From contig NW_026731922.1 in NCBI RefSeq assembly GCF_028476545.1, positions 1 through 64,000 on the forward strand: a stretch of 64,000 bases of DNA, read 5' to 3'. The notes under the pieces are model-generated. The model did no database searches. It saw only the letters and a program-made list of their open reading frames with translations, and had not been told where the DNA came from. Positions 1 through 11,135 of the stretch are shown piece after piece; positions within the stretch are counted from its first letter, which is position 1, and the number at the start of each line of letters is the position of its first letter. The translations under genes and the position numbers were made by a program. The DNA comes from Physella acuta. Its lineage: Eukaryota; Mollusca; Gastropoda; Physidae.

Positions 1-345
1 TGCTGTTACTGTTATAGTGGTGTACACATGTGGTTAGTCTGGTGTTGCTGTTACTCCGATTACGTTAGTATCTATGTGGTTAGTGTGGTGTTACTCTAAT
101 GGTAGTGTGTATGTGGTTAGCGTGCTGTCGCTATTACTGTTATAGTGGTTAGTGTATTGTTTCTCTAATGGTGGTGTCCACATGTAGTTGGTGTGGTGTT
201 ACTGTTACTCTTATAGTGGTGTCCACGTGTGGTTAGTGTGGTATTGCTGTGACTCCTATTACATGTGGCTAGTGTGGGTGTTACTCTTATCGCAGTGTCC
301 ACATGTGGTAAGTACGTGGGTAAATAGTTACTTTAATATTAGTAT
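1..345. repeat. Degenerate minisatellite
   Basis: Imperfect repeats built around 'acatgtggttagtgtggtg' and 'ttactcttatagtggtgtcc', with units of roughly 45-60 bases. The array runs off the left edge of the window, so its true length is unknown. No coding signal is credible here. Confidence 0.7.
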
Positions 346-605
346 CCACATATTATGGTTACTGTGGGGGTTCATAGTGGACTCTAATTTTTCACATCTT
401 AAACCAATGCATGTTATTTAGATACGATGCAGCCATCTTTTCGAGTAAGCGAACAGAACAACAAACAAACATAATAGCTTTCATGTCATATGACAGAAAA
501 AGTGTGTAGGTGTGGGTGCGGTGTGTGTAATAGAGGGTAAGGGGACACCCATCTACCTGAGCATTACCTAAACACTTTATTATGAAATTACTAATGCCTG
601 ACGAC

Positions 606-884
606 CAGGGGCGTAGAGAGGGGTGCGGGTGGTGCGGACCGCACCGGGTGACACCATTTAGGGGGGGTGACACCAAGGGGGGGGGGTGCAAATCGAATAG
701 TTTGAGGGGGGGTGTGCAAATCGAAAACTTGAGGGGAGGTGTGCAAATCGAAAGTTTGAGGGGGGGGGGAATCGAAAATTTGAAAGTTTGTCCCTGGGAA
801 GGGTTGCTACGGCCTCTGGGGGGGGGGGGGGGTGACACCATTAAGTGCCGCACCGGGTGACACCCGACCTCGCTACGCCCACTG
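606..884. mobile_element. hAT-type MITE with perfect 8-bp target duplication
   Basis: Ends are CAGGGGCGTAGAGAGG on the left and CCTCGCTACGCCCACTG on the right, imperfect inverted repeats. It is flanked by the direct repeat ctgacgac (598-605 and 885-892). An 8-bp duplication with CAG..CTG ends is the hallmark of hAT transposons. The interior is non-coding and holds 'accgcaccgggtgacacc' motifs and long G runs. Open frames over it on both strands are chance. Confidence 0.88.
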
Positions 885-1276
885 CTGACGACCCCTAGAG
901 CAATCGCCGATACCAGGTGTCTCAATATCATGACACAGCTCATGGGTCAATTGAAGTTGTGTGTCTTGTTCCGATGAATAGTGTGTTCGAAACCTTTAGG
1001 TCGGGCGGTGGATTAACTTTGAAGATCTGAAACCCGACCTCGAATCTGCACAGATGTTCACTCTAGACAGTTTTGGTTTCTTATTAGAATGTGCACAGCA
1101 GGTATTTTCCTCAGCTGACATAGCTGATGTGGTCCGTGTTAGAATTTTAGGGCAGTCCATCTGTTAGCACAAGTAGCCCATGTGTTGGCATTAATCAAAA
1201 CAATGAGCCGCATGTTGGAAATGTACCAGACGGAGCATTTTAAAACCAACAACTCCAAACAGTGTTTTCCTTACGC
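885..1276. other. Intergenic, no feature seen
   Basis: Apart from the target duplication of the preceding MITE, no exon, repeat or RNA gene was recognised here. Confidence 0.4.
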
Positions 1277-1468
1277 ATTCTTCGGTCTTAATTTTAGTGT
1301 TGTATACGTGCCATCGAGGCCATTGACTCCGATTTCAGCCTGCTTTTCTTTTTAGATTTGTTTCCAAAGGCAGCAATTGTCTTTACTAGAAGAATTCCCC
1401 AGCTAACGAACTCGAGACTTGTCGGTTTAGAAACCATGAACTTTACTGACTCGACCACGCCGACCCCG
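1277..1468 (-). mobile_element. tRNA-derived SINE, family 1, reversed
   Basis: Read on the minus strand, the head has a tRNA-like A box (cgtggtcgagtc) and a decayed B box, then a body shared with the copies near 9679 and 21074 (motifs such as 'ggctgaaatcggagtcaatg'). It ends at 'taagaccgaagaa', the GAAGAA-type tail. The copy is diverged and has lost some internal segments. Confidence 0.75.
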
Positions 1469-1478
1469 CATCCGATAG

Positions 1479-1616
1479 CAGTAGCGTAGCGAGGGGGTGG
1501 GGGGGTGGGGACATATATCCCCGGGCGCCGACCTTAGGGGGCGCCAAAAAACTTAAATAGGCCTACATAAAAAATATATGTGAATACATATACAAATGCG
1601 TATATACATACTTACA

Positions 1617-1709
<93 letters not shown>

Positions 1710-1789
1710 TTTTAAAAGGGGGGGGGGTGGTTGGCACCATTAAGTACCGCACCCCGCACCGGGTGACATCCGACCTCGCTACGCCACTG
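1479..1789. mobile_element. Chimeric hAT-type MITE containing (TA)n
   Basis: Left end CAGTAGCGTAGCGAGG and right end CCTCGCTACGCCACTG. The left arm carries 'cccgggcgccgaccttagg', typical of the second MITE subfamily (18475, 62935). The right arm carries 'accgcaccgggtgacatcc', typical of the first (606, 41755). A (TA)n run at 1621-1706 separates the arms. No clear 8-bp target duplication is seen, which fits recombination or gene conversion between two copies. Confidence 0.65.
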
Positions 1790-2550
1790 TTAGCAGGCCG
1801 TGTGAAGCACCAAATGAGACAGCAAAAGCTACACTACATTTCGAAGTAAATATAGCCTGCATTCAATATTCAGACACAAATGTTAAAACAAAACCAACCT
1901 TTATTGGGAAATGTTAGTCATGAAGGTAAACTTGCCCCTAATCCACACTTAAGAGCGGTTTTATAAGGGGTAATGTTTAGTCGGAAATGCCACATTTTGT
2001 TAAATAATATTTTTGTGTGTGATAGACTTGTAAAATTTTATAAAGAAGTAACTTTTGTTTGGTGGTCCTAAATTACCTCCGGCAACTGAATCCAGTATTG
2101 TATCCCCCCCCCCCCCCCCCCCCCAAATTTGGGAAACAAAAATTCTAACGTAAAAAAAACATTTTTCCCCAAAATTTAACAAATAAACAATTTATGTAAT
2201 TCTTTGACAAATACCAGCACCACACTATCTCAATATTTTAAAATCTCATTACCCACCGCCCATACTAGATAACCCCCCCCCCCCCCCCCCCCATTGCTCT
2301 ATGGTTCAGATCGAACCGTTTCTTTCTAAAACCTACTTAGTGAATTTATCTCAAACATATTTAAGTTTTATCGATTAAATAAAGTTATTAATGTTGCTGT
2401 ATAGTCTGCTGTCACACATATTTTACAATACAATAATATTTCAACGAAGACTTCAAGATTTGGATCTAGACTTATGAAGATAATTGGATAATAATGTTAT
2501 CGCATAAATGAAAAAAAAAAGACGATTGCAAAGAGCTTCTAGTAACTGGG
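1790..2550. other. Intergenic with two poly-C runs
   Basis: AT-rich sequence upstream of MORN3. Homopolymer C runs lie at about 2102-2124 and 2273-2292. No gene or RNA was recognised. Confidence 0.4.
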
Positions 2551-2554
2551 AGTA

Positions 2555-2597
2555 GTTTCCCCTAGCAAGTAACAGCTCCATAGTAACAACAGGAAGT
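2555..2597 (+). promoter_or_regulatory. RFX X-box-like motifs and ETS site upstream of MORN3
   Basis: About 300 bases before the MORN3 start lie gtttcccctagcaag (2555-2569) and gctccatagtaac (2575-2587). Both resemble the two-half-site RFX X-box (GYYNCC, spacer, RGYAAC), each with a deviation. An ETS-like caggaagta follows. RFX factors drive ciliary genes and MORN3 is axonemal, so the placement makes sense, but the matches are imperfect and no transcription start is visible. Confidence 0.35.
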
Positions 2598-2886
2598 AAA
2601 CAGTTTTCAAAGTACCATTCAACCAAGCCTTATCAAACACAGTTTTGGCCTATAACATCACGTTTGTTTAATATGAAGTATTAATATATTGCCTAGACAT
2701 TCAAGGCGAAATGTTAAAATATATTCTGCGCTTTAGTCCGGTGCTCTTCATAAATCTTTTTTAGAAAGTGTCAAAAACTGTGCAGAAACACTTTTATACA
2801 ATTTCTTATTTCCATCATTCGAATGAGAAAACAACAAAAAATATTAAAATAAACATCGAAAAAGCTTTTGGGCAGTAACATTGACA

Positions 2887-3031
2887 ATGCCATTTCTACA
2901 TGAACCAAAATCGAGGGAGCCACTTTGGAAAGAATGGGACTACAAGGCACAGAAAAAAGGATTTAGGAGCACAGTTTACTCTGTAAATGGCGATGAATAT
3001 AATGGAGAGTGGCTAGATAACAAAAAACATG
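2887..3031 (+). CDS. MORN3: MORN3 exon 1
   Basis: Start codon at 2887. Encodes MPFLHEPKSREPLWKEWD and the first MORN repeat (YNGEWLDNKKHG). It ends one base into a glycine codon before donor gtttgt. Confidence 0.93.
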
Positions 3032-6000
3032 GTTTGTAGCTTCTGATTTTATTATTCAAGGAAAGAATTAATATTACTGATACACTAAAAAAATATATTT
3101 TATAAATAGCAACCAATTGTAAAATATAAAAGGGCCCTCTGCACCAAATATGGCTCATTAACTGACTTCAGGCTGCGCTGTTCTATATCATTTTTTTGTT
3201 TCCATAATCTTTATCCACTCAATAATAATTTTAGCAAATTTTAACTCCCTCTGCTCTACCCTCACATTCAAAAGAGGCTTGACTCCTTTCTCCTAAATAA
3301 TTGAACACATTTCCCAAGTTATATAATTGAAGTCAGAACTCCCTCTACATATACAATGATCACAATTATATCACACTCTTTTTATAGGCTCAAGACATAT
3401 TGTTTGGACATTTAGTCACTGGTTGTATCCTAACCATACATGCATTTTTGCAGAGCCACATAAACCTTAATTTTACCCTAATGCTTGGTTTTAAAATATC
3501 ATTTGCTCTTTCAGTTTATATTGTGTCGGTAAACGTACAGCAAACTGAGGTTTTTCCTATGATCTCTAAGATGTATCAAGATTTGTAAAGCTTTTTTAGA
3601 GTTAGAATTATGAATTCAAACTTAACCTTTGAAGCCTTAACTCCTGAACCTACATTCCCCATGCCCCTGAGCTCCTTAGTTAAACGTACCCACAACAGAC
3701 TCTTAAATAAAATATAAAGACTATGAGTGTAACAACAGGATTAATTTTATTATTTCAATTTGTACATGAACTGTCGCCATTACTTTGACTTAGTATGCCA
3801 GTTGTCTGTGTAGGTAGACCCTTCTTTCAGACCGACGTAGGTGAAGACATAGGTAGAATGCTGATTGTTGGAATTTTAAAATCGTTCTTCCATCTTAAAT
3901 TGTAAATTATAAACACAATAAACAATTTACAAGGCACAGCCTTGATAGTAACTTACTACAATTTAAACATTACTAGTTACATACTTTTTTAATCACACAT
4001 TTTTGTTTTGGCTATCGATCTGGGGTAAGGTGTCGAATAGTGATTTATCGGTGTGTCTTGGCACTGAGATTTAAGACTTGGACAGATATAGTGTTACCAC
4101 GAGTTCAAAGGTTTAGAGTTTGCAGTATTGATGGAAACTATTTCAGCATGTAATAACATTTTTATAAATTTTGAGTGGATTTATGTTCTTCATGGCTGTG
4201 GGGTCTTGGTGGATCAGTTCTATTGTTTTGGGTGGATCAGCACTAAGTATTTTAGTTGGATCCACACTGTTAGTGTTGGGTGCATTGTTATCACTGGTAC
4301 TGGATATAATGAACTAGTGGTAGATGAACCAGTATTATAAAATGGGGAATATTTACCAGCAGGTCATTTTCAATGCAAATTTTTGCTATTCTGTAGTTTG
4401 TTTATTATTCAAAAACATGTCACAATGTATATCTGCTGTATTAAACATTCACCTTATACTATACAACACCCAATTATTTTTAAAAATTACAGCTTATACA
4501 CAAAGGATTTTTAATTATTTGAACAGGTAAAGGAACTTTCAAATGGAAAGAAACAAACAAAGTGTATGATGGTGATTGGAAGAAAGGGAAAAGAAGTGGA
4601 TTCGGTACTCTCACTCATTCAGATGGAAAAGGTGGATTCACAAAAGAGTATTCAGGGGGCTGGAAAAATGACCTAAAACATGTGAGTATTGTGTATTTCC
4701 CCAAACAGAGGAATCAAATCGTGTGTTAGATGATTTATTCAAACTAAAATCTGTATATTTATTTTGACTTAGGGCTATGGAACGGAGTTCTATTCTGATG
4801 AAACATTTTATGAAGGAGAATGGTATGCAGGGAAAAGATCTGGATGGGGGAGAATGTACTTTGAAGATGGAACAATTTATGAGGGAGAATGGTATGATGA
4901 TCAGCGAAGTGGACAGGGCATGTTAAGACTAAGTAAGTTGCAACATAGTTCAAGGGAAACTTAGAGGAAATCATTCTGATAAATATTCAATATTAATATT
5001 ATATAAATTTTCAGAAAAATTATAAACATGTATTTTTATTTCTAATGGTTTCAGAAAGCTTAACTATAGGTTGAATTGAGTTTTAACCTCTGTGCCATAG
5101 CTTCTGTTTGTTACAGTTTTAGATAAACTTCTGTAGTTTTAGACTCAGTAGGAATATTTAAAAAAAAATAATTACATTTTTTATATCTTCAAAACTCAGG
5201 TAATTAATTTATTTTCTTTGGGAAATGAAAAAGTGCTGGGAAGTTCAGTTATATATCAAAGAATTATTGTTATATTAAAGGCCATATTGTCGTGCAATAT
5301 TACATTGTAATTATTTTGTTACCAGTTGTTTAATCCCCTCCAATGTTACAATTTAGAACAAATAAGAAAGGGCAAAAAATGTTGATGAAATAGATACCAA
5401 ATTGATGTCATTATCTGCCCTGAATAGCATAGTATATATTCTTGCATTCCATATCTTAAATTATGTGTAGCTAAAATGGTATCGCAATTAAATAAACTGT
5501 TGTTATAGACTCAACCAATACAATATGAATGATATAGAACTATAACAAAGTATGTTATAACTTTATGTTCCCAGAAACACCAAGCAATTAACTGTAAAAT
5601 AAAAATAACCTAAAAACTATTGTGATCTGTTTCCTACCTTAGCCAATGAGAACAGGTATGAAGGCTCATGGAAAGAAGACAAGAAAAACGGAGCTGGGAA
5701 ATTTTATTATTTGGACTCAGGGCAGGTATTTGAAGGGGTGTGGAAGGATGACGTCCCCAAGTGCGGAACCATGCGGGACTTTGGGAGAGACAACGCACCC
5801 GAACCAACACAGTACCCTATACCAGAGGTCAGCTCTTTTCTGATGTGATTCTGATGTGAAGTTATTTGGTCTAGGCTAGCCAAACAATAGTTATTTCCAG
5901 CTCTTTTATTATATGATTTTGATGTAGAGTTCTTGAGTCTGATCCGAGCTAGTCATTAAGTTATGACTTCTGCTTTCTCTGTTAAGAAACTTAAATAATC

Positions 6001-6594
6001 AACGATGTACTACTTCAGATCTAATGTTCGGCTTAAAATAGCCAAGCAATGAAACCATAATAAGAAAAAAAAATTCCCATTTAATAATAAAAAAATATGT
6101 GTTCACTTTTTGGCAAAATGGTAGATTAATTTTTTACTAATTTTATTTCAATAGAATATTTCAATAAATATTTTAAATAAAATATAATAAACCATAAGTG
6201 TGTTTAAAAATTAAAGTAGTTGTGAATTAGATGTTATTTATTTGTAAATTAATTCTTGCTAAGAGTAATTACATTTTGCACAATTTAAGCTAAGGAAGAT
6301 GTAGAAATGTACCACAAAAATAAAACAATATGTGTTGTGTGTCCTATGCTTGAATGTTGTTATATTCCCAGATAAAGTTAGCCAACCCTGAACATTTTCT
6401 ACAACATTAACTGCGCATGTTTAATGTATTGACCTTATATTCCCAGATAAAGTTAGCTCACCCTAAGACTTCTCCACAACATTAACTGTTTCATCATAGT
6501 TAATGTATTGACCTTATATTCCCAGATAAAGTTAGCTGACCCTGAAAGTGTAATAGCTGATGCAGAGGATCAGTTCTTGAACGACAATGAGTGA
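2887..6594 (+). CDS. MORN3: MORN repeat-containing protein 3
   Basis: Complete gene of five exons: 2887-3031, 4527-4681, 4773-4932, 5643-5827 and 6526-6594, giving 237 aa (714 bases with stop). All introns are GT-AG and phases agree (1, 0, 1, 0). The protein starts MPFLHEPKSREPLWKEWD and carries about seven MORN repeats of the YxGEWxxGxxxGxG type, for example YEGEWYAGKRSGWGRMYF. It then has the family-specific tail CGTMRDFGRDNAPEPTQYP. Length and tail agree with vertebrate MORN3 (about 240 aa). MORN3 is a small protein of cilia and sperm; MORN repeats fold as beta-hairpin sheets that act as protein or membrane scaffolds. The start was chosen because it opens the conserved LWKxWD N-terminus. 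The last-exon acceptor region is present in three tandem copies, so alternative C-termini are possible. Confidence 0.95.
4527..4681 (+). CDS. MORN3: MORN3 exon 2
   Basis: Acceptor gaacag. Encodes KGTFKWKETNKVYDGDW, KKGKRSGFGTLTHSDGKG and YSGGWKNDLKH. Donor gtgagt, phase 0. Confidence 0.93.
4773..4932 (+). CDS. MORN3: MORN3 exon 3
   Basis: Acceptor ttttgacttag. Encodes two well-formed MORN repeats: YEGEWYAGKRSGWGRMYF and YEGEWYDDQRSGQGMLRL. Donor gtaagt, phase 1. Confidence 0.93.
5643..5827 (+). CDS. MORN3: MORN3 exon 4
   Basis: Acceptor tttcctaccttag. Encodes RYEGSWKEDKKNGAGKFYY, FEGVWKDDVPKCGTMRDFG and RDNAPEPTQYPIPE, the MORN3 signature. Donor gtcagc is weaker than the others, phase 0. 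Confidence 0.92.
6372..6450 (+). repeat. Upstream tandem copies of the MORN3 last-exon acceptor
   Basis: The segment 'tatattcccag/ataaagttagc' occurs at 6372, 6447 and 6526, about 75-79 bases apart. Each copy has an AG acceptor followed by ATA AAG TTA GC. If used, copy 1 would encode IKLANPEHFLQH then stop and copy 2 IKLAHPKTSPQH then stop. Copy 3 encodes the conserved tail. These are either decoys or alternative last exons. Confidence 0.7.
6526..6594 (+). CDS. MORN3: MORN3 exon 5 (last)
   Basis: Acceptor cttatattcccag. Encodes IKLADPESVIADAEDQ and FLNDNE, then TGA at 6592-6594. It resembles the vertebrate C-terminus in position and acidity. It is the third of three tandem acceptor copies and the best match to the family. 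Confidence 0.88.
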   Translation: MKLADPESVIADAEDQFLNDNE

Positions 6595-6658
6595 CAGCTG
6601 TAAAGACATGTACTTGATTGAATACCTTGTAAATAACTGTGCAATGCCTGTAAGAATC

Positions 6659-6664
6659 AATAAA
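6659..6664 (+). promoter_or_regulatory. MORN3 polyadenylation signal
   Basis: Canonical AATAAA 65 bases after the MORN3 stop, in AT-rich sequence. It gives a very short 3' UTR. No other gene near it would use it. Confidence 0.6.
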
Positions 6665-6679
6665 AAAAATATATACCCT

Positions 6680-7560
6680 CAAATTGTAGATGTCCCATCT
6701 TTATTTAAATATAAAAATGATTACGAAAATTGCAGTGTTTTTTTTTACTTTAAACAGACAAGTTTTATTAATTTGTGTTGTGAATTTTTAGTGAGGTGTT
6801 TTAAAAAAAATATTAAAGAGAGACAACTTTGATTTATTACGCCATGCATAAAACATTTTAGCCTCCCCTTCTGTCAGTTTAAAAAAAATCTTTTGTGTAG
6901 AATCAACTTACACAAAACAAGTCTTTCACTTTTTTTCTTTTTTTTTTACATTTTTAACCAAATTATCAAACTTAAGCAGATTTAAATGCTCATTACTTTA
7001 AAGATGTATTTATTTAGTAAACAAAATAAACTGTCGGCTAGCATAGGTCTGCTTGGTTCAAATAATCCAACAAATTTTTTTTAAATTTTGGTTAAACCTT
7101 GTAATTAAAGTAATGTATAAAACATATGATTTAATTTTTTTTTTTTTTGTATTTGAAGAAAAAAAATATTTTTAAAAATTTGGTGAAATATTTTGTATAG
7201 AAAATGACTAGCTTATATCTTAGATTATGCCTTTAAAAAAAAGTTGTAATTCATCATCTAGAAAGAAAGTAGCCTAGCATTTTTGTGTTTAATAAAAAAA
7301 TAAATATTTGAGTTGATCTCCCTAAAGGATGGTAGACCACTTACTTTGCTACTGTTCGAGCATGTCAAAATTTTGAATAAGGTTGCCAGAAAAAACGAGT
7401 TTGTCACTGGCCTGAACAGAAATAAAAAAAAGTTTTAAAATGAAAAATAGAAACAGTGATCGCATGGATGTATAAATAACACAGTTTGACACCAGATTTC
7501 AATCTTCATAGGGATAAATATACCGAACTAAAATAACTTAGATGCATATCTGTAACTTCT
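6680..7560. other. AT-rich intergenic DNA
   Basis: Long A and T runs. No exon, RNA gene or element was recognised. Confidence 0.4.
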
Positions 7561-7564
7561 TTTG

Positions 7565-7570
<6 letters not shown>

Positions 7571-7643
<73 letters not shown>

Positions 7644-7672
7644 TGTATATATATATATATATATATATATGC

Positions 7673-7753
<81 letters not shown>
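7571..7753. repeat. (TA)n microsatellite with two GCGTG interruptions
   Basis: About 180 bases of alternating TA, broken twice by 'gcgtg'. Open frames of repeating YI/IY on both strands are a trivial result of the repeat. Confidence 0.97.
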
Positions 7754-7759
7754 ATTTAT

Positions 7760-8500
7760 GTAAATTAAACATCTTTAAGTAAATACTCCAAATAGTACTT
7801 AGAAAGATCAAACTAAAACGTTAGTCATTATCCTGCTCCCATTAGAGTCTAATATCCATAAACTGTTAAACTACTTTGATTCCCACTACATTGGCTGTTG
7901 GTTGGTTTGAGGCGAGCAACTGAGTTGAACTGTGTTCACCAGGTGTGCCTGACCACACGTGTGTACTCACCAGATAACTTACTTGGAGGGGGGGGGTGAG
8001 CTATCTGAGCGCTGGGCCGTAAAGGAAGGGGAAGACACCGTTGCCAGAAGGGAGGTAAGCAGGGTTAGTCTTTAAAGTGTGTTTAATCGTTTTGTAAGTT
8101 GATGTGGTTTAGTGACCAAAGAGTTCACACGAGACAGAAAAGTAAAATACTGGGTTAAAAAAATATTGCTCACCTCGCGAATTCCACACGGAAATGTTTG
8201 CTCGTTTGAGGGAAAAAAAAGTTCAGTAAAAAGTTTTGCACTATTAAAATATACCAGTAACACGGTAATACATCTTGAGTTTTCTTTTTCAATTTTGTTT
8301 ACGCTTGCTGTGTAAATAAACCACATTTAAACACGTTTAATTGTGCTCATGATTTAATGAGTTTTAGTTGTAGTTTAAGAACCTAGTTAATGACTCAAGC
8401 AGCAATTAAAGAAATAATAAGAATCCCAGCAACAAATTCAAATCTAAGATAAACTGTTTATGTTTCTTTCTTCACAGTTTAGTCCGTTAGAATATATGTT
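7760..8500. other. Intergenic DNA, nothing assigned
   Basis: Contains a short GC-richer stretch at 7915-8060 with a G run. No exon with conserved protein content was seen. Confidence 0.35.
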
Positions 8501-8501
8501 T

Positions 8502-8797
<296 letters not shown>

Positions 8798-8882
8798 ATT
8801 TGGTAAAACTGAGTTAAAACTTTGAAACAAAAACCCACCCATCCAAAGACAGACGTTGCGATCCAAATGAAAATTGAGTTTC

Positions 8883-8951
8883 AATTTTTCAGGTATAAAT
8901 AACAATTTAAGAGTTGGAATTTTTCAGGTATAAATAACAATTTAAGAGTTT
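8883..8951. repeat. 35-bp tandem duplication
   Basis: 'aatttttcaggtataaataa' and the following 15 bases occur twice in direct succession (8883-8917, 8918-8951), nearly identical. Each copy holds a tttttcag/gta motif that could serve as both an acceptor and a donor. Confidence 0.8.
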
Positions 8952-8976
8952 GAACTTTTCGAGCACAACTTCCAAC

Positions 8977-9141
8977 ATGATAGTTGCAAGTTTGAAATTG
9001 GACTTAACAGAAGCAGCAGACGGGCAGGTGTGTTTGGGTAGCTCGCGACTGGGACGTCTGAAAAGTAAAATTCCCATTGAAAAGTTTGACGTCTGCTCTG
9101 GCAGCACATTTTATTGCCCGGCCCCGCAGGTAGTTGGAAAG
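8977..9141 (+). CDS. Putative unassigned exon
   Basis: An ATG opens 55 codons (MIVASLKLDLTEAADGQV..., ending FYCPAPQVVGK) up to a strong donor AAAG/gtgagt at 9142. Composition is less AT-biased than the surroundings and the frame is closed by a consensus donor. I do not recognise the protein, and no partner exon was found before the ADAMTS first exon at 12687. It could be a first exon of an unrecognised gene, a relic, or chance. Confidence 0.2.
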
Positions 9142-9424
9142 GTGAGTAGTGTTCTACGTCAAGGGAGACGACAGGGTTGTACATAAAAACCTTTTTAAAA
9201 AGATGGGGTATTGGAACTGACTACGTAAGTTGTTGGAGGCTGTGGATAGCAGATTTGGGTAGAGTTTTTTTTTTTTTTTTTTTTGGTGGGGTTATTTTTA
9301 GAGAATTGTTTTATACTGTGTGACCTTGTGTTATCAGTTTTGAAAATCTAAATGATGAACTGAATGTTGGATGAATGTTGTGTTTTGTGTGTTAAAATGT
9401 GACGTGACTTGTGGATTTAGACGA

Positions 9425-9598
9425 ATCAAGGGGCAAAACTCAAAAATGAAACAACTGCAAATATGGAAACAAATTCAGAAATAAAACAGGCTAAAATCTT
9501 AGTCGACGTCCTATATTGGCCTATAACAGATCGACACGTACACATCATTGTGTTGGAGGAAATTATGTCCAAATTTACAATTAAGAACGAAGAAGAAA
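9425..9598 (+). mobile_element. SINE family 1, 5'-truncated
   Basis: Matches the body of the SINE at 9679 ('aaacaactgc', 'atggaaacaaattcagaaat', 'ggcctataacagatcgacac') and ends in 'aattaagaacgaagaagaa'. The tRNA head is missing. A (CA)n-like stretch follows at 9600-9675. Confidence 0.7.
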
Positions 9599-9678
9599 AC
9601 TCACACACTTATACGAACTCACACACACATACGAACTTACGCACACATACACACACATACGAACTCATGCACACATAA

Positions 9679-9944
9679 GGGGTCGGCGTGGTCGAGTCGG
9701 TAAAGCTCATGGTTGCTAAACCGAAAAGTCTCGAGTTCGAACCCTCGGGCAGATGAGGCTCGTTAGCTGGGGACAGCCACTCTTCTAGAAGAGACAACTC
9801 CAAAATTAAACAACTGCTGCCTTGTAGTTTGTTCTTGGTTGGACAAAGGCTATGGAAGCAAATCCAAAAAGAAAAGCAGGCTGAAATCGGAGTCAATGGC
9901 CTCAATGGCGCATAACCAGTTGACACGTAACGCTTAATTTTGTT
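9679..9944 (+). mobile_element. tRNA-derived SINE, family 1, with head
   Basis: The head has an A box tggtcgagtcgg and a B box gagttcgaacc, the pol III promoter of tRNA-derived SINEs. A body of about 170 bases follows, up to 'cgcttaattttgttgga'. The tRNA-like part cannot fold as a normal tRNA, so it is a SINE rather than a tRNA gene. A second copy follows directly. Confidence 0.8.
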
Positions 9945-10076
9945 GGAGGCGTGGTCGAGTCGGCAAAAAAGCTCATGGTTGATAAATTCGAACAAAGTCT
10001 CGAGTTCAAACCCACTGGCAAATAAATCTCGATCCCCTTCAACACTAATAATTAAGAACGAAGAAGAAGAAGAAGA
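9945..10076 (+). mobile_element. SINE family 1, short copy with GAAGAA tail
   Basis: A new head (gcgtggtcgagtcggc, then gagttcaaaccc) joined to the 3' end (cccttcaacactaataatta, then agaacgaagaagaagaag). The central body is missing, so this is an internally deleted copy lying head to tail after the previous one. Confidence 0.75.
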
Positions 10077-10665
10077 TGCACACATACATGCGAAGTACAC
10101 ACTCACACATATATATAGATTTCGTTTTGGTCAGTTAACTGGGAAGTTGAAGGTGATATCATTAGAACAACAGACGACCAACTCTCCTAATTAATTAACA
10201 GCTTTCATTAACGCACGTGCGGGTTGACGGGTTCGTGCGTACACCGACCTACATCTGAAAGGGACCAAAGATCCTCACACGTTGGGTAGCGCTTCCCCCC
10301 CCCCCCCCCCCACCAGAAGAAAACACGTGTGTGAGGGGGTCGTCAGTGTGCGGGGGTCGTCGGCGTGTGGGCCACAGAACGTGGGCTTCGAACAACAGCG
10401 CCACCTGTGGAAGGTGTAACGGGGGGGGGGGTGTACACGGCCTCCAAATCAATCCATCATTACCAGCCTGTACCTAAACGATACCCAGCGATTTCACGTC
10501 ACCGACTAGCCCGCACAAGAAATAAAACAGGGGCTTTATTTAATCACTCATGCCGTAGGATGTTTCAAATCAACCCGGACAAATTCGGGAAAAGGTTAGA
10601 CCTCTAAAGCATGAGGAGGTACTTTCTTGAAGACATTTTTTCCCTCCCCAGTTTCCTGTTCGTTT
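10077..10665. other. Intergenic with C and G runs
   Basis: A run of C at 10292-10310 and a run of G at 10421-10430, with short GT-rich stretches. No gene was recognised. Confidence 0.4.
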
Positions 10666-10669
10666 TTAA

Positions 10670-11135
10670 CGACTAGCAGTTGAAGAACAGAAGAGCAAGA
10701 TAAAAATATTTGTAGTTGTAGAACAGCAGAGCAGTATAAAAAATGTGTAGTTGTAGAACAGCAGAGCACTATAAAAAATGTGTAGTTGTAGAACAGAAGA
10801 GCAGTATAAAAAGAGTAGTTGTAGAAGAACAGAGCAGTATAAAAATATTTGTAGTTGTAGAAGAACAGAACAGTATAAATATTTGTAGTTGTAGAAGAAC
10901 AGAGCAGTATAAAAATTTGTAGTTTTAGAACAGAAGAGCAATAGAAAAAAAATGTGTAGTTGCACAACAGCAGAGCAGTATAAAAACTGCGAGTATCGTC
11001 AACATTTGCACAACAGCAGAGCAGTATAAAAACTGCGAGTATCGTCAAGCAGTTGCATAACAGCAGAGCAGTATAAAAAAATGTGAGCACCGAGAAGCAG
11101 TTGCACAACAGCAGAGCAGTATAAAACATTGCATA
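10670..11135. repeat. Minisatellite of about 33-46 bp units
   Basis: About 12 copies built on 'gaacagcagagcagtataaa' with 'tgtagttgta' between them. The later copies (from 10970) have a longer spacer 'actgcgagtatcgtcaa'. Repeated open frames on the minus strand are a by-product. Confidence 0.85.

Noticed and set aside
9679-10076. tRNA genes at the SINE heads
   Set aside because: A and B boxes are present but the cloverleaf is not, and SINE bodies and GAAGAA tails follow.
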